From NCBI RefSeq assembly GCF_026262505.1, contig NC_067204.1, positions 6,791,797 to 6,855,796 on the forward strand: DNA of 64,000 nt, in the 5' to 3' direction. The translations under genes were made by a program, and so were the position numbers. This DNA comes from Trichomonas vaginalis G3 (lineage: Eukaryota; Parabasalia; Trichomonadida; Trichomonadidae). The notes under the pieces are model-generated. The model had not been told where the DNA came from. It ran no database searches and saw only the letters and a program-made list of their open reading frames with translations. Shown here piece by piece: positions 10,288 through 22,621 of the stretch; the first letter of the stretch is position 1, and each line of letters opens with the position of its first letter.

Positions 10288-11226
10288 TTATGATTCAATG
10301 ATAAGAAGTATAAAATAACTAAAGATATTCATAGAATACTTTTGAGAACAACTCACATAATTTGTTTCAAATTGGGTAATTCGTATGTAGCCATTCCCTG
10401 AATGGCCAACCTCAGTGCCACCATGTGGACTTGGCATAGATGTTTTACCATCAATCATTACTGCGTCTGTGAACTTATAACCGCTGTAGTGAATTGATGG
10501 ATCAAATGAATTAGAAAATTTAATGTCACTTTTCGTTGAAGAATTCAGAATGGCAATACAATCTTTATAACCGCTAATGAAGGAGCTTCCCCCTCCACCG
10601 CCACAATGTTGAGGTATTTCGGAGTTTCCACCTCCGAAATACCCACCACCACCGCCAGCATTCCCATCATTATCTCCTGAGGATTCTATTCTATTTGGAT
10701 TTCCAGCTCCAAATCCAAAAGTGCCGGCAAGACCTTTTCCGGGTCCTCCTGATATCTGAGTGGCGCCAAGACCATGCTCATATGTGCTGTTAAATCCAAG
10801 TAGCCCGCCTCCAGCACCACCAGCATCCTCATAAAATGCATTTCCAATGAGTGTACCATCCTGAGACCCTGCACCAGCAGCAACGATTATTCGACTTTTC
10901 AAACCGTTGAAATCTCCAAAATCGCCTGGTTCAAGGCGTATATCAGATGATCCGCCGCCAGAAAATTGGCCTGGACCTCCGCCACCATAAGACGGAAGAG
11001 TTGCACCAGAATAATATTTAGATCCGACATGAAGATATAATTTTATAGATTTATCAAATTTAATATACCCTTTGACGTATGCACCGTTCGATCCAGTTCC
11101 TATGCCTGAAGCACCCCATAATTCAAACAAATATTTTCCGGATTGGAGAAGAATTTCATAAGGCTCCGAATGCGTTGCATTAATTCCTCGATAATCATAC
11201 AGAGCAGTTAAATTTTTCGTTTTAAC
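10288..11226 (-). CDS. Glycine-rich protein, array copy
   Basis: Third full-period copy; protein identical to that at 5730. Confidence 0.6.
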   Translation of the reverse strand, partial: VKTKNLTALYDYRGINATHSEPYEILLQSGKYLFELWGASGIGTGSNGAYVKGYIKFDKSIKLYLHVGSKYYSGATLPSYGGGGPGQFSGGGSSDIRLEPGDFGDFNGLKSRIIVAAGAGSQDGTLIGNAFYEDAGGAGGGLLGFNSTYEHGLGATQISGGPGKGLAGTFGFGAGNPNRIESSGDNDGNAGGGGGYFGGGNSEIPQHCGGGGGSSFISGYKDCIAILNSSTKSDIKFSNSFDPSIHYSGYKFTDAVMIDGKTSMPSPHGGTEVGHSGNGYIRITQFETNYVSCSQKYSMNIFSYFILLIIES

Positions 11227-11408
11227 TTAGAATCAATTTAGAAAACCTTTTTTATCAAAAGCTAAGACGAAAAGTGCTCAATAAAATTAACCTTATTGTA
11301 TCATCTCAACAGAATTATTGAAAGGACATCAATAACAAAGTTCTGATATAATATCCATGAATCATGTTATCATCAGTAAAACTACAGACAGTATTTCATT
11401 TTTCGAAT

Positions 11409-12285
11409 TTATCGAAAGTGTTGAAGATATAAATAACTAAAGATATTCATAGAATACTTTTGAGAACAACTCACAAAATTTGTTTCAAATTGAGTAATTC
11501 GTATGTAGCCATTTCCTTCATGGCCAGTTTCGGTGCCGCCATGTGGACTTGGCATAGATGTTTTGCCATCAATCATCAATCCATCGGTGAATTTATAACC
11601 GCTGTAATGAATTGATGGATCGATTGAATTAGAAAATTTTATGTCACTTTTTGTCGAGGAACTCAAAATAGCGATACAACCTTTATAACCGCTAATGAAG
11701 GAGCTCCCCCTCAACCGCCGTAGTAATTGGGTAATTCGGAGTTTCCATCTCCAAAATATCCGCCACCGCCATTTCCGTCATTTTCACGATAGTTTCCTAA
11801 TCTATTTGGATTTCCAGCTCCAAAACCAAAAGTGCCAGCAAGACCTTTCCAGGTCCTCACGATGTCTGATTAGCGCCAAGACAATGCTCAGATGAGCTGT
11901 TGAATCCAAACAGCCCATCACCAACACCTGCACCAGCAGCAACGATTATTCGACTTTTCAAACCGTTGAAATCTCCAAAATCGCCTGGTTCAAGACGGAT
12001 GACGGATGATCCGCCACCAGAAAATTGGCCTGGACCTCCGCCGCCATAAGATGGAAGTTTTGCACCAGTATAATATTGAGATCCGACATGAAGATATAAA
12101 TTTATAGGTTTCTCAAATTTAATATATCCTCTCACGTAAGCTCCGTTAGCTGCAGTTCCACCACCAGATACGTCCCATAATTCAAACAAATATTTTCCTG
12201 GCCGAAAGAAAATTTCATAAGGCTCTGAATGTGTTGCATTAATACCTCGATAATCATATAGAAAAGTTAAATTTTTCGTTTGAAC
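11409..12285 (-). pseudogene. Decayed Gly-rich copy
   Basis: Identical to the 6851 copy, including the TGA that ends the N-terminal part. Confidence 0.8.
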
Positions 12286-12566
12286 CTATCTATATTTAAA
12301 ACTACTTTCTTGTCAGAATCAATTATGAAAAGTGACAAATGAAATTAACTTAATTGCTCTCTGGAAATATTGAGAGTACTTGCCAATATAAGATAACGTA
12401 AACTATATAAATCTGAACAAGAATATTGAAAGGGCATCAATAATAGTTCTAAATCATTTATTCTGTTTATCAATCAATATATTTTATGCATCTAATTCAA
12501 AGCTTAAATAATCATCTATAAGTTCACATACAAATATTCAAATGTCAAATTTATTGAAAGTGTTGT

Positions 12567-13505
12567 TTATGATTCAATGATAAGAAGTATAAAATAACTA
12601 AAGATATTCATAGAATACTTTTGAGAACAACTCACATAATTTGTTTCAAATTGGGTAATTCGTATGTAGCCATTCCCTGAATGGCCAACCTCAGTGCCAC
12701 CATGTGGACTTGGCATAGATGTTTTACCATCAATCATTACTGCGTCTGTGAACTTATAACCGCTGTAGTGAATTGATGGATCAAATGAATTAGAAAATTT
12801 AATGTCACTTTTCGTTGAAGAATTCAGAATGGCAATACAATCTTTATAACCGCTAATGAAGGAGCTTCCCCCTCCACCGCCACAATGTTGAGGTATTTCG
12901 GAGTTTCCACCTCCGAAATACCCACCACCACCGCCAGCATTCCCATCATTATCTCCTGAGGATTCTATTCTATTTGGATTTCCAGCTCCAAATCCAAAAG
13001 TGCCGGCAAGACCTTTTCCGGGTCCTCCTGATATCTGAGTGGCGCCAAGACCATGCTCATATGTGCTGTTAAATCCAAGTAGCCCGCCTCCAGCACCACC
13101 AGCATCCTCATAAAATGCATTTCCAATGAGTGTACCATCCTGAGACCCTGCACCAGCAGCAACGATTATTCGACTTTTCAAACCGTTGAAATCTCCAAAA
13201 TCGCCTGGTTCAAGGCGTATATCAGATGATCCGCCGCCAGAAAATTGGCCTGGACCTCCGCCACCATAAGACGGAAGAGTTGCACCAGAATAATATTTAG
13301 ATCCGACATGAAGATATAATTTTATAGATTTATCAAATTTAATATACCCTTTGACGTATGCACCGTTCGATCCAGTTCCTATGCCTGAAGCACCCCATAA
13401 TTCAAACAAATATTTTCCGGATTGGAGAAGAATTTCATAAGGCTCCGAATGCGTTGCATTAATTCCTCGATAATCATACAGAGCAGTTAAATTTTTCGTT
13501 TTAAC
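12567..13505 (-). CDS. Glycine-rich protein, array copy
   Basis: Fourth full-period copy; no residue differs from the one at 5730. Confidence 0.6.
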   Translation of the reverse strand, partial: VKTKNLTALYDYRGINATHSEPYEILLQSGKYLFELWGASGIGTGSNGAYVKGYIKFDKSIKLYLHVGSKYYSGATLPSYGGGGPGQFSGGGSSDIRLEPGDFGDFNGLKSRIIVAAGAGSQDGTLIGNAFYEDAGGAGGGLLGFNSTYEHGLGATQISGGPGKGLAGTFGFGAGNPNRIESSGDNDGNAGGGGGYFGGGNSEIPQHCGGGGGSSFISGYKDCIAILNSSTKSDIKFSNSFDPSIHYSGYKFTDAVMIDGKTSMPSPHGGTEVGHSGNGYIRITQFETNYVSCSQKYSMNIFSYFILLIIES

Positions 13506-13687
13506 TTAGAATCAATTTAGAAAACCTTTTTTATCAAAAGCTAAGACGAAAAGTGCTCAATAAAATTAACCTTATTGTATCATCTCAACAGAATTATTGA
13601 AAGGACATCAATAACAAAGTTCTGATATAATATCCATGAATCATGTTATCATCAGTAAAACTACAGACAGTATTTCATTTTTCGAAT

Positions 13688-14564
13688 TTATCGAAAGTGT
13701 TGAAGATATAAATAACTAAAGATATTCATAGAATACTTTTGAGAACAACTCACAAAATTTGTTTCAAATTGAGTAATTCGTATGTAGCCATTTCCTTCAT
13801 GGCCAGTTTCGGTGCCGCCATGTGGACTTGGCATAGATGTTTTGCCATCAATCATCAATCCATCGGTGAATTTATAACCGCTGTAATGAATTGATGGATC
13901 GATTGAATTAGAAAATTTTATGTCACTTTTTGTCGAGGAACTCAAAATAGCGATACAACCTTTATAACCGCTAATGAAGGAGCTCCCCCTCAACCGCCGT
14001 AGTAATTGGGTAATTCGGAGTTTCCATCTCCAAAATATCCGCCACCGCCATTTCCGTCATTTTCACGATAGTTTCCTAATCTATTTGGATTTCCAGCTCC
14101 AAAACCAAAAGTGCCAGCAAGACCTTTCCAGGTCCTCACGATGTCTGATTAGCGCCAAGACAATGCTCAGATGAGCTGTTGAATCCAAACAGCCCATCAC
14201 CAACACCTGCACCAGCAGCAACGATTATTCGACTTTTCAAACCGTTGAAATCTCCAAAATCGCCTGGTTCAAGACGGATGACGGATGATCCGCCACCAGA
14301 AAATTGGCCTGGACCTCCGCCGCCATAAGATGGAAGTTTTGCACCAGTATAATATTGAGATCCGACATGAAGATATAAATTTATAGGTTTCTCAAATTTA
14401 ATATATCCTCTCACGTAAGCTCCGTTAGCTGCAGTTCCACCACCAGATACGTCCCATAATTCAAACAAATATTTTCCTGGCCGAAAGAAAATTTCATAAG
14501 GCTCTGAATGTGTTGCATTAATACCTCGATAATCATATAGAAAAGTTAAATTTTTCGTTTGAAC
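13688..14564 (-). pseudogene. Decayed Gly-rich copy
   Basis: Matches the 6851 pseudogene throughout. Confidence 0.8.
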
Positions 14565-14845
14565 CTATCTATATTTAAAACTACTTTCTTGTCAGAATCA
14601 ATTATGAAAAGTGACAAATGAAATTAACTTAATTGCTCTCTGGAAATATTGAGAGTACTTGCCAATATAAGATAACGTAAACTATATAAATCTGAACAAG
14701 AATATTGAAAGGGCATCAATAATAGTTCTAAATCATTTATTCTGTTTATCAATCAATATATTTTATGCATCTAATTCAAAGCTTAAATAATCATCTATAA
14801 GTTCACATACAAATATTCAAATGTCAAATTTATTGAAAGTGTTGT

Positions 14846-15784
14846 TTATGATTCAATGATAAGAAGTATAAAATAACTAAAGATATTCATAGAATACTTT
14901 TGAGAACAACTCACATAATTTGTTTCAAATTGGGTAATTCGTATGTAGCCATTCCCTGAATGGCCAACCTCAGTGCCACCATGTGGACTTGGCATAGATG
15001 TTTTACCATCAATCATTACTGCGTCTGTGAACTTATAACCGCTGTAGTGAATTGATGGATCAAATGAATTAGAAAATTTAATGTCACTTTTCGTTGAAGA
15101 ATTCAGAATGGCAATACAATCTTTATAACCGCTAATGAAGGAGCTTCCCCCTCCACCGCCACAATGTTGAGGTATTTCGGAGTTTCCACCTCCGAAATAC
15201 CCACCACCACCGCCAGCATTCCCATCATTATCTCCTGAGGATTCTATTCTATTTGGATTTCCAGCTCCAAATCCAAAAGTGCCGGCAAGACCTTTTCCGG
15301 GTCCTCCTGATATCTGAGTGGCGCCAAGACCATGCTCATATGTGCTGTTAAATCCAAGTAGCCCGCCTCCAGCACCACCAGCATCCTCATAAAATGCATT
15401 TCCAATGAGTGTACCATCCTGAGACCCTGCACCAGCAGCAACGATTATTCGACTTTTCAAACCGTTGAAATCTCCAAAATCGCCTGGTTCAAGGCGTATA
15501 TCAGATGATCCGCCGCCAGAAAATTGGCCTGGACCTCCGCCACCATAAGACGGAAGAGTTGCACCAGAATAATATTTAGATCCGACATGAAGATATAATT
15601 TTATAGATTTATCAAATTTAATATACCCTTTGACGTATGCACCGTTCGATCCAGTTCCTATGCCTGAAGCACCCCATAATTCAAACAAATATTTTCCGGA
15701 TTGGAGAAGAATTTCATAAGGCTCCGAATGCGTTGCATTAATTCCTCGATAATCATACAGAGCAGTTAAATTTTTCGTTTTAAC
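14846..15784 (-). CDS. Glycine-rich protein, array copy
   Basis: Fifth full-period copy, same protein. Confidence 0.6.
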   Translation of the reverse strand, partial: VKTKNLTALYDYRGINATHSEPYEILLQSGKYLFELWGASGIGTGSNGAYVKGYIKFDKSIKLYLHVGSKYYSGATLPSYGGGGPGQFSGGGSSDIRLEPGDFGDFNGLKSRIIVAAGAGSQDGTLIGNAFYEDAGGAGGGLLGFNSTYEHGLGATQISGGPGKGLAGTFGFGAGNPNRIESSGDNDGNAGGGGGYFGGGNSEIPQHCGGGGGSSFISGYKDCIAILNSSTKSDIKFSNSFDPSIHYSGYKFTDAVMIDGKTSMPSPHGGTEVGHSGNGYIRITQFETNYVSCSQKYSMNIFSYFILLIIES

Positions 15785-15966
15785 TTAGAATCAATTTAGA
15801 AAACCTTTTTTATCAAAAGCTAAGACGAAAAGTGCTCAATAAAATTAACCTTATTGTATCATCTCAACAGAATTATTGAAAGGACATCAATAACAAAGTT
15901 CTGATATAATATCCATGAATCATGTTATCATCAGTAAAACTACAGACAGTATTTCATTTTTCGAAT

Positions 15967-16843
15967 TTATCGAAAGTGTTGAAGATATAAATAACTAAAG
16001 ATATTCATAGAATACTTTTGAGAACAACTCACAAAATTTGTTTCAAATTGAGTAATTCGTATGTAGCCATTTCCTTCATGGCCAGTTTCGGTGCCGCCAT
16101 GTGGACTTGGCATAGATGTTTTGCCATCAATCATCAATCCATCGGTGAATTTATAACCGCTGTAATGAATTGATGGATCGATTGAATTAGAAAATTTTAT
16201 GTCACTTTTTGTCGAGGAACTCAAAATAGCGATACAACCTTTATAACCGCTAATGAAGGAGCTCCCCCTCAACCGCCGTAGTAATTGGGTAATTCGGAGT
16301 TTCCATCTCCAAAATATCCGCCACCGCCATTTCCGTCATTTTCACGATAGTTTCCTAATCTATTTGGATTTCCAGCTCCAAAACCAAAAGTGCCAGCAAG
16401 ACCTTTCCAGGTCCTCACGATGTCTGATTAGCGCCAAGACAATGCTCAGATGAGCTGTTGAATCCAAACAGCCCATCACCAACACCTGCACCAGCAGCAA
16501 CGATTATTCGACTTTTCAAACCGTTGAAATCTCCAAAATCGCCTGGTTCAAGACGGATGACGGATGATCCGCCACCAGAAAATTGGCCTGGACCTCCGCC
16601 GCCATAAGATGGAAGTTTTGCACCAGTATAATATTGAGATCCGACATGAAGATATAAATTTATAGGTTTCTCAAATTTAATATATCCTCTCACGTAAGCT
16701 CCGTTAGCTGCAGTTCCACCACCAGATACGTCCCATAATTCAAACAAATATTTTCCTGGCCGAAAGAAAATTTCATAAGGCTCTGAATGTGTTGCATTAA
16801 TACCTCGATAATCATATAGAAAAGTTAAATTTTTCGTTTGAAC
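15967..16843 (-). pseudogene. Decayed Gly-rich copy
   Basis: Matches the 6851 pseudogene throughout. Confidence 0.8.
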
Positions 16844-17124
16844 CTATCTATATTTAAAACTACTTTCTTGTCAGAATCAATTATGAAAAGTGACAAATGA
16901 AATTAACTTAATTGCTCTCTGGAAATATTGAGAGTACTTGCCAATATAAGATAACGTAAACTATATAAATCTGAACAAGAATATTGAAAGGGCATCAATA
17001 ATAGTTCTAAATCATTTATTCTGTTTATCAATCAATATATTTTATGCATCTAATTCAAAGCTTAAATAATCATCTATAAGTTCACATACAAATATTCAAA
17101 TGTCAAATTTATTGAAAGTGTTGT

Positions 17125-18063
17125 TTATGATTCAATGATAAGAAGTATAAAATAACTAAAGATATTCATAGAATACTTTTGAGAACAACTCACATAATTT
17201 GTTTCAAATTGGGTAATTCGTATGTAGCCATTCCCTGAATGGCCAACCTCAGTGCCACCATGTGGACTTGGCATAGATGTTTTACCATCAATCATTACTG
17301 CGTCTGTGAACTTATAACCGCTGTAGTGAATTGATGGATCAAATGAATTAGAAAATTTAATGTCACTTTTCGTTGAAGAATTCAGAATGGCAATACAATC
17401 TTTATAACCGCTAATGAAGGAGCTTCCCCCTCCACCGCCACAATGTTGAGGTATTTCGGAGTTTCCACCTCCGAAATACCCACCACCACCGCCAGCATTC
17501 CCATCATTATCTCCTGAGGATTCTATTCTATTTGGATTTCCAGCTCCAAATCCAAAAGTGCCGGCAAGACCTTTTCCGGGTCCTCCTGATATCTGAGTGG
17601 CGCCAAGACCATGCTCATATGTGCTGTTAAATCCAAGTAGCCCGCCTCCAGCACCACCAGCATCCTCATAAAATGCATTTCCAATGAGTGTACCATCCTG
17701 AGACCCTGCACCAGCAGCAACGATTATTCGACTTTTCAAACCGTTGAAATCTCCAAAATCGCCTGGTTCAAGGCGTATATCAGATGATCCGCCGCCAGAA
17801 AATTGGCCTGGACCTCCGCCACCATAAGACGGAAGAGTTGCACCAGAATAATATTTAGATCCGACATGAAGATATAATTTTATAGATTTATCAAATTTAA
17901 TATACCCTTTGACGTATGCACCGTTCGATCCAGTTCCTATGCCTGAAGCACCCCATAATTCAAACAAATATTTTCCGGATTGGAGAAGAATTTCATAAGG
18001 CTCCGAATGCGTTGCATTAATTCCTCGATAATCATACAGAGCAGTTAAATTTTTCGTTTTAAC
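17125..18063 (-). CDS. Glycine-rich protein, array copy
   Basis: Sixth full-period copy, same protein. Confidence 0.6.
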   Translation of the reverse strand, partial: VKTKNLTALYDYRGINATHSEPYEILLQSGKYLFELWGASGIGTGSNGAYVKGYIKFDKSIKLYLHVGSKYYSGATLPSYGGGGPGQFSGGGSSDIRLEPGDFGDFNGLKSRIIVAAGAGSQDGTLIGNAFYEDAGGAGGGLLGFNSTYEHGLGATQISGGPGKGLAGTFGFGAGNPNRIESSGDNDGNAGGGGGYFGGGNSEIPQHCGGGGGSSFISGYKDCIAILNSSTKSDIKFSNSFDPSIHYSGYKFTDAVMIDGKTSMPSPHGGTEVGHSGNGYIRITQFETNYVSCSQKYSMNIFSYFILLIIES

Positions 18064-18245
18064 TTAGAATCAATTTAGAAAACCTTTTTTATCAAAAGCT
18101 AAGACGAAAAGTGCTCAATAAAATTAACCTTATTGTATCATCTCAACAGAATTATTGAAAGGACATCAATAACAAAGTTCTGATATAATATCCATGAATC
18201 ATGTTATCATCAGTAAAACTACAGACAGTATTTCATTTTTCGAAT

Positions 18246-19122
18246 TTATCGAAAGTGTTGAAGATATAAATAACTAAAGATATTCATAGAATACTTTTGA
18301 GAACAACTCACAAAATTTGTTTCAAATTGAGTAATTCGTATGTAGCCATTTCCTTCATGGCCAGTTTCGGTGCCGCCATGTGGACTTGGCATAGATGTTT
18401 TGCCATCAATCATCAATCCATCGGTGAATTTATAACCGCTGTAATGAATTGATGGATCGATTGAATTAGAAAATTTTATGTCACTTTTTGTCGAGGAACT
18501 CAAAATAGCGATACAACCTTTATAACCGCTAATGAAGGAGCTCCCCCTCAACCGCCGTAGTAATTGGGTAATTCGGAGTTTCCATCTCCAAAATATCCGC
18601 CACCGCCATTTCCGTCATTTTCACGATAGTTTCCTAATCTATTTGGATTTCCAGCTCCAAAACCAAAAGTGCCAGCAAGACCTTTCCAGGTCCTCACGAT
18701 GTCTGATTAGCGCCAAGACAATGCTCAGATGAGCTGTTGAATCCAAACAGCCCATCACCAACACCTGCACCAGCAGCAACGATTATTCGACTTTTCAAAC
18801 CGTTGAAATCTCCAAAATCGCCTGGTTCAAGACGGATGACGGATGATCCGCCACCAGAAAATTGGCCTGGACCTCCGCCGCCATAAGATGGAAGTTTTGC
18901 ACCAGTATAATATTGAGATCCGACATGAAGATATAAATTTATAGGTTTCTCAAATTTAATATATCCTCTCACGTAAGCTCCGTTAGCTGCAGTTCCACCA
19001 CCAGATACGTCCCATAATTCAAACAAATATTTTCCTGGCCGAAAGAAAATTTCATAAGGCTCTGAATGTGTTGCATTAATACCTCGATAATCATATAGAA
19101 AAGTTAAATTTTTCGTTTGAAC
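18246..19122 (-). pseudogene. Decayed Gly-rich copy
   Basis: Matches the 6851 pseudogene throughout. Confidence 0.8.
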
Positions 19123-19403
19123 CTATCTATATTTAAAACTACTTTCTTGTCAGAATCAATTATGAAAAGTGACAAATGAAATTAACTTAATTGCTCTCTG
19201 GAAATATTGAGAGTACTTGCCAATATAAGATAACGTAAACTATATAAATCTGAACAAGAATATTGAAAGGGCATCAATAATAGTTCTAAATCATTTATTC
19301 TGTTTATCAATCAATATATTTTATGCATCTAATTCAAAGCTTAAATAATCATCTATAAGTTCACATACAAATATTCAAATGTCAAATTTATTGAAAGTGT
19401 TGT

Positions 19404-20342
19404 TTATGATTCAATGATAAGAAGTATAAAATAACTAAAGATATTCATAGAATACTTTTGAGAACAACTCACATAATTTGTTTCAAATTGGGTAATTCGT
19501 ATGTAGCCATTCCCTGAATGGCCAACCTCAGTGCCACCATGTGGACTTGGCATAGATGTTTTACCATCAATCATTACTGCGTCTGTGAACTTATAACCGC
19601 TGTAGTGAATTGATGGATCAAATGAATTAGAAAATTTAATGTCACTTTTCGTTGAAGAATTCAGAATGGCAATACAATCTTTATAACCGCTAATGAAGGA
19701 GCTTCCCCCTCCACCGCCACAATGTTGAGGTATTTCGGAGTTTCCACCTCCGAAATACCCACCACCACCGCCAGCATTCCCATCATTATCTCCTGAGGAT
19801 TCTATTCTATTTGGATTTCCAGCTCCAAATCCAAAAGTGCCGGCAAGACCTTTTCCGGGTCCTCCTGATATCTGAGTGGCGCCAAGACCATGCTCATATG
19901 TGCTGTTAAATCCAAGTAGCCCGCCTCCAGCACCACCAGCATCCTCATAAAATGCATTTCCAATGAGTGTACCATCCTGAGACCCTGCACCAGCAGCAAC
20001 GATTATTCGACTTTTCAAACCGTTGAAATCTCCAAAATCGCCTGGTTCAAGGCGTATATCAGATGATCCGCCGCCAGAAAATTGGCCTGGACCTCCGCCA
20101 CCATAAGACGGAAGAGTTGCACCAGAATAATATTTAGATCCGACATGAAGATATAATTTTATAGATTTATCAAATTTAATATACCCTTTGACGTATGCAC
20201 CGTTCGATCCAGTTCCTATGCCTGAAGCACCCCATAATTCAAACAAATATTTTCCGGATTGGAGAAGAATTTCATAAGGCTCCGAATGCGTTGCATTAAT
20301 TCCTCGATAATCATACAGAGCAGTTAAATTTTTCGTTTTAAC
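19404..20342 (-). CDS. Glycine-rich protein, array copy
   Basis: Seventh full-period copy, same protein. Confidence 0.6.
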   Translation of the reverse strand, partial: VKTKNLTALYDYRGINATHSEPYEILLQSGKYLFELWGASGIGTGSNGAYVKGYIKFDKSIKLYLHVGSKYYSGATLPSYGGGGPGQFSGGGSSDIRLEPGDFGDFNGLKSRIIVAAGAGSQDGTLIGNAFYEDAGGAGGGLLGFNSTYEHGLGATQISGGPGKGLAGTFGFGAGNPNRIESSGDNDGNAGGGGGYFGGGNSEIPQHCGGGGGSSFISGYKDCIAILNSSTKSDIKFSNSFDPSIHYSGYKFTDAVMIDGKTSMPSPHGGTEVGHSGNGYIRITQFETNYVSCSQKYSMNIFSYFILLIIES

Positions 20343-20524
20343 TTAGAATCAATTTAGAAAACCTTTTTTATCAAAAGCTAAGACGAAAAGTGCTCAATAA
20401 AATTAACCTTATTGTATCATCTCAACAGAATTATTGAAAGGACATCAATAACAAAGTTCTGATATAATATCCATGAATCATGTTATCATCAGTAAAACTA
20501 CAGACAGTATTTCATTTTTCGAAT

Positions 20525-21401
20525 TTATCGAAAGTGTTGAAGATATAAATAACTAAAGATATTCATAGAATACTTTTGAGAACAACTCACAAAATTTGTT
20601 TCAAATTGAGTAATTCGTATGTAGCCATTTCCTTCATGGCCAGTTTCGGTGCCGCCATGTGGACTTGGCATAGATGTTTTGCCATCAATCATCAATCCAT
20701 CGGTGAATTTATAACCGCTGTAATGAATTGATGGATCGATTGAATTAGAAAATTTTATGTCACTTTTTGTCGAGGAACTCAAAATAGCGATACAACCTTT
20801 ATAACCGCTAATGAAGGAGCTCCCCCTCAACCGCCGTAGTAATTGGGTAATTCGGAGTTTCCATCTCCAAAATATCCGCCACCGCCATTTCCGTCATTTT
20901 CACGATAGTTTCCTAATCTATTTGGATTTCCAGCTCCAAAACCAAAAGTGCCAGCAAGACCTTTCCAGGTCCTCACGATGTCTGATTAGCGCCAAGACAA
21001 TGCTCAGATGAGCTGTTGAATCCAAACAGCCCATCACCAACACCTGCACCAGCAGCAACGATTATTCGACTTTTCAAACCGTTGAAATCTCCAAAATCGC
21101 CTGGTTCAAGACGGATGACGGATGATCCGCCACCAGAAAATTGGCCTGGACCTCCGCCGCCATAAGATGGAAGTTTTGCACCAGTATAATATTGAGATCC
21201 GACATGAAGATATAAATTTATAGGTTTCTCAAATTTAATATATCCTCTCACGTAAGCTCCGTTAGCTGCAGTTCCACCACCAGATACGTCCCATAATTCA
21301 AACAAATATTTTCCTGGCCGAAAGAAAATTTCATAAGGCTCTGAATGTGTTGCATTAATACCTCGATAATCATATAGAAAAGTTAAATTTTTCGTTTGAA
21401 C
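20525..21401 (-). pseudogene. Decayed Gly-rich copy
   Basis: Last decayed copy; the following unit is cut off by element A before its decayed copy would begin. Confidence 0.8.
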
Positions 21402-21682
21402 CTATCTATATTTAAAACTACTTTCTTGTCAGAATCAATTATGAAAAGTGACAAATGAAATTAACTTAATTGCTCTCTGGAAATATTGAGAGTACTTGCC
21501 AATATAAGATAACGTAAACTATATAAATCTGAACAAGAATATTGAAAGGGCATCAATAATAGTTCTAAATCATTTATTCTGTTTATCAATCAATATATTT
21601 TATGCATCTAATTCAAAGCTTAAATAATCATCTATAAGTTCACATACAAATATTCAAATGTCAAATTTATTGAAAGTGTTGT

Positions 21683-22621
21683 TTATGATTCAATGATAAG
21701 AAGTATAAAATAACTAAAGATATTCATAGAATACTTTTGAGAACAACTCACATAATTTGTTTCAAATTGGGTAATTCGTATGTAGCCATTCCCTGAATGG
21801 CCAACCTCAGTGCCACCATGTGGACTTGGCATAGATGTTTTACCATCAATCATTACTGCGTCTGTGAACTTATAACCGCTGTAGTGAATTGATGGATCAA
21901 ATGAATTAGAAAATTTAATGTCACTTTTCGTTGAAGAATTCAGAATGGCAATACAATCTTTATAACCGCTAATGAAGGAGCTTCCCCCTCCACCGCCACA
22001 ATGTTGAGGTATTTCGGAGTTTCCACCTCCGAAATACCCACCACCACCGCCAGCATTCCCATCATTATCTCCTGAGGATTCTATTCTATTTGGATTTCCA
22101 GCTCCAAATCCAAAAGTGCCGGCAAGACCTTTTCCGGGTCCTCCTGATATCTGAGTGGCGCCAAGACCATGCTCATATGTGCTGTTAAATCCAAGTAGCC
22201 CGCCTCCAGCACCACCAGCATCCTCATAAAATGCATTTCCAATGAGTGTACCATCCTGAGACCCTGCACCAGCAGCAACGATTATTCGACTTTTCAAACC
22301 GTTGAAATCTCCAAAATCGCCTGGTTCAAGGCGTATATCAGATGATCCGCCGCCAGAAAATTGGCCTGGACCTCCGCCACCATAAGACGGAAGAGTTGCA
22401 CCAGAATAATATTTAGATCCGACATGAAGATATAATTTTATAGATTTATCAAATTTAATATACCCTTTGACGTATGCACCGTTCGATCCAGTTCCTATGC
22501 CTGAAGCACCCCATAATTCAAACAAATATTTTCCGGATTGGAGAAGAATTTCATAAGGCTCCGAATGCGTTGCATTAATTCCTCGATAATCATACAGAGC
22601 AGTTAAATTTTTCGTTTTAAC
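21683..22621 (-). CDS. Glycine-rich protein, last array copy
   Basis: Same protein as the copy at 5730. Its 5' spacer survives only to 22740, where the sequence switches to element A, so any regulatory DNA further upstream is missing for this copy. Confidence 0.6.
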   Translation of the reverse strand, partial: VKTKNLTALYDYRGINATHSEPYEILLQSGKYLFELWGASGIGTGSNGAYVKGYIKFDKSIKLYLHVGSKYYSGATLPSYGGGGPGQFSGGGSSDIRLEPGDFGDFNGLKSRIIVAAGAGSQDGTLIGNAFYEDAGGAGGGLLGFNSTYEHGLGATQISGGPGKGLAGTFGFGAGNPNRIESSGDNDGNAGGGGGYFGGGNSEIPQHCGGGGGSSFISGYKDCIAILNSSTKSDIKFSNSFDPSIHYSGYKFTDAVMIDGKTSMPSPHGGTEVGHSGNGYIRITQFETNYVSCSQKYSMNIFSYFILLIIES

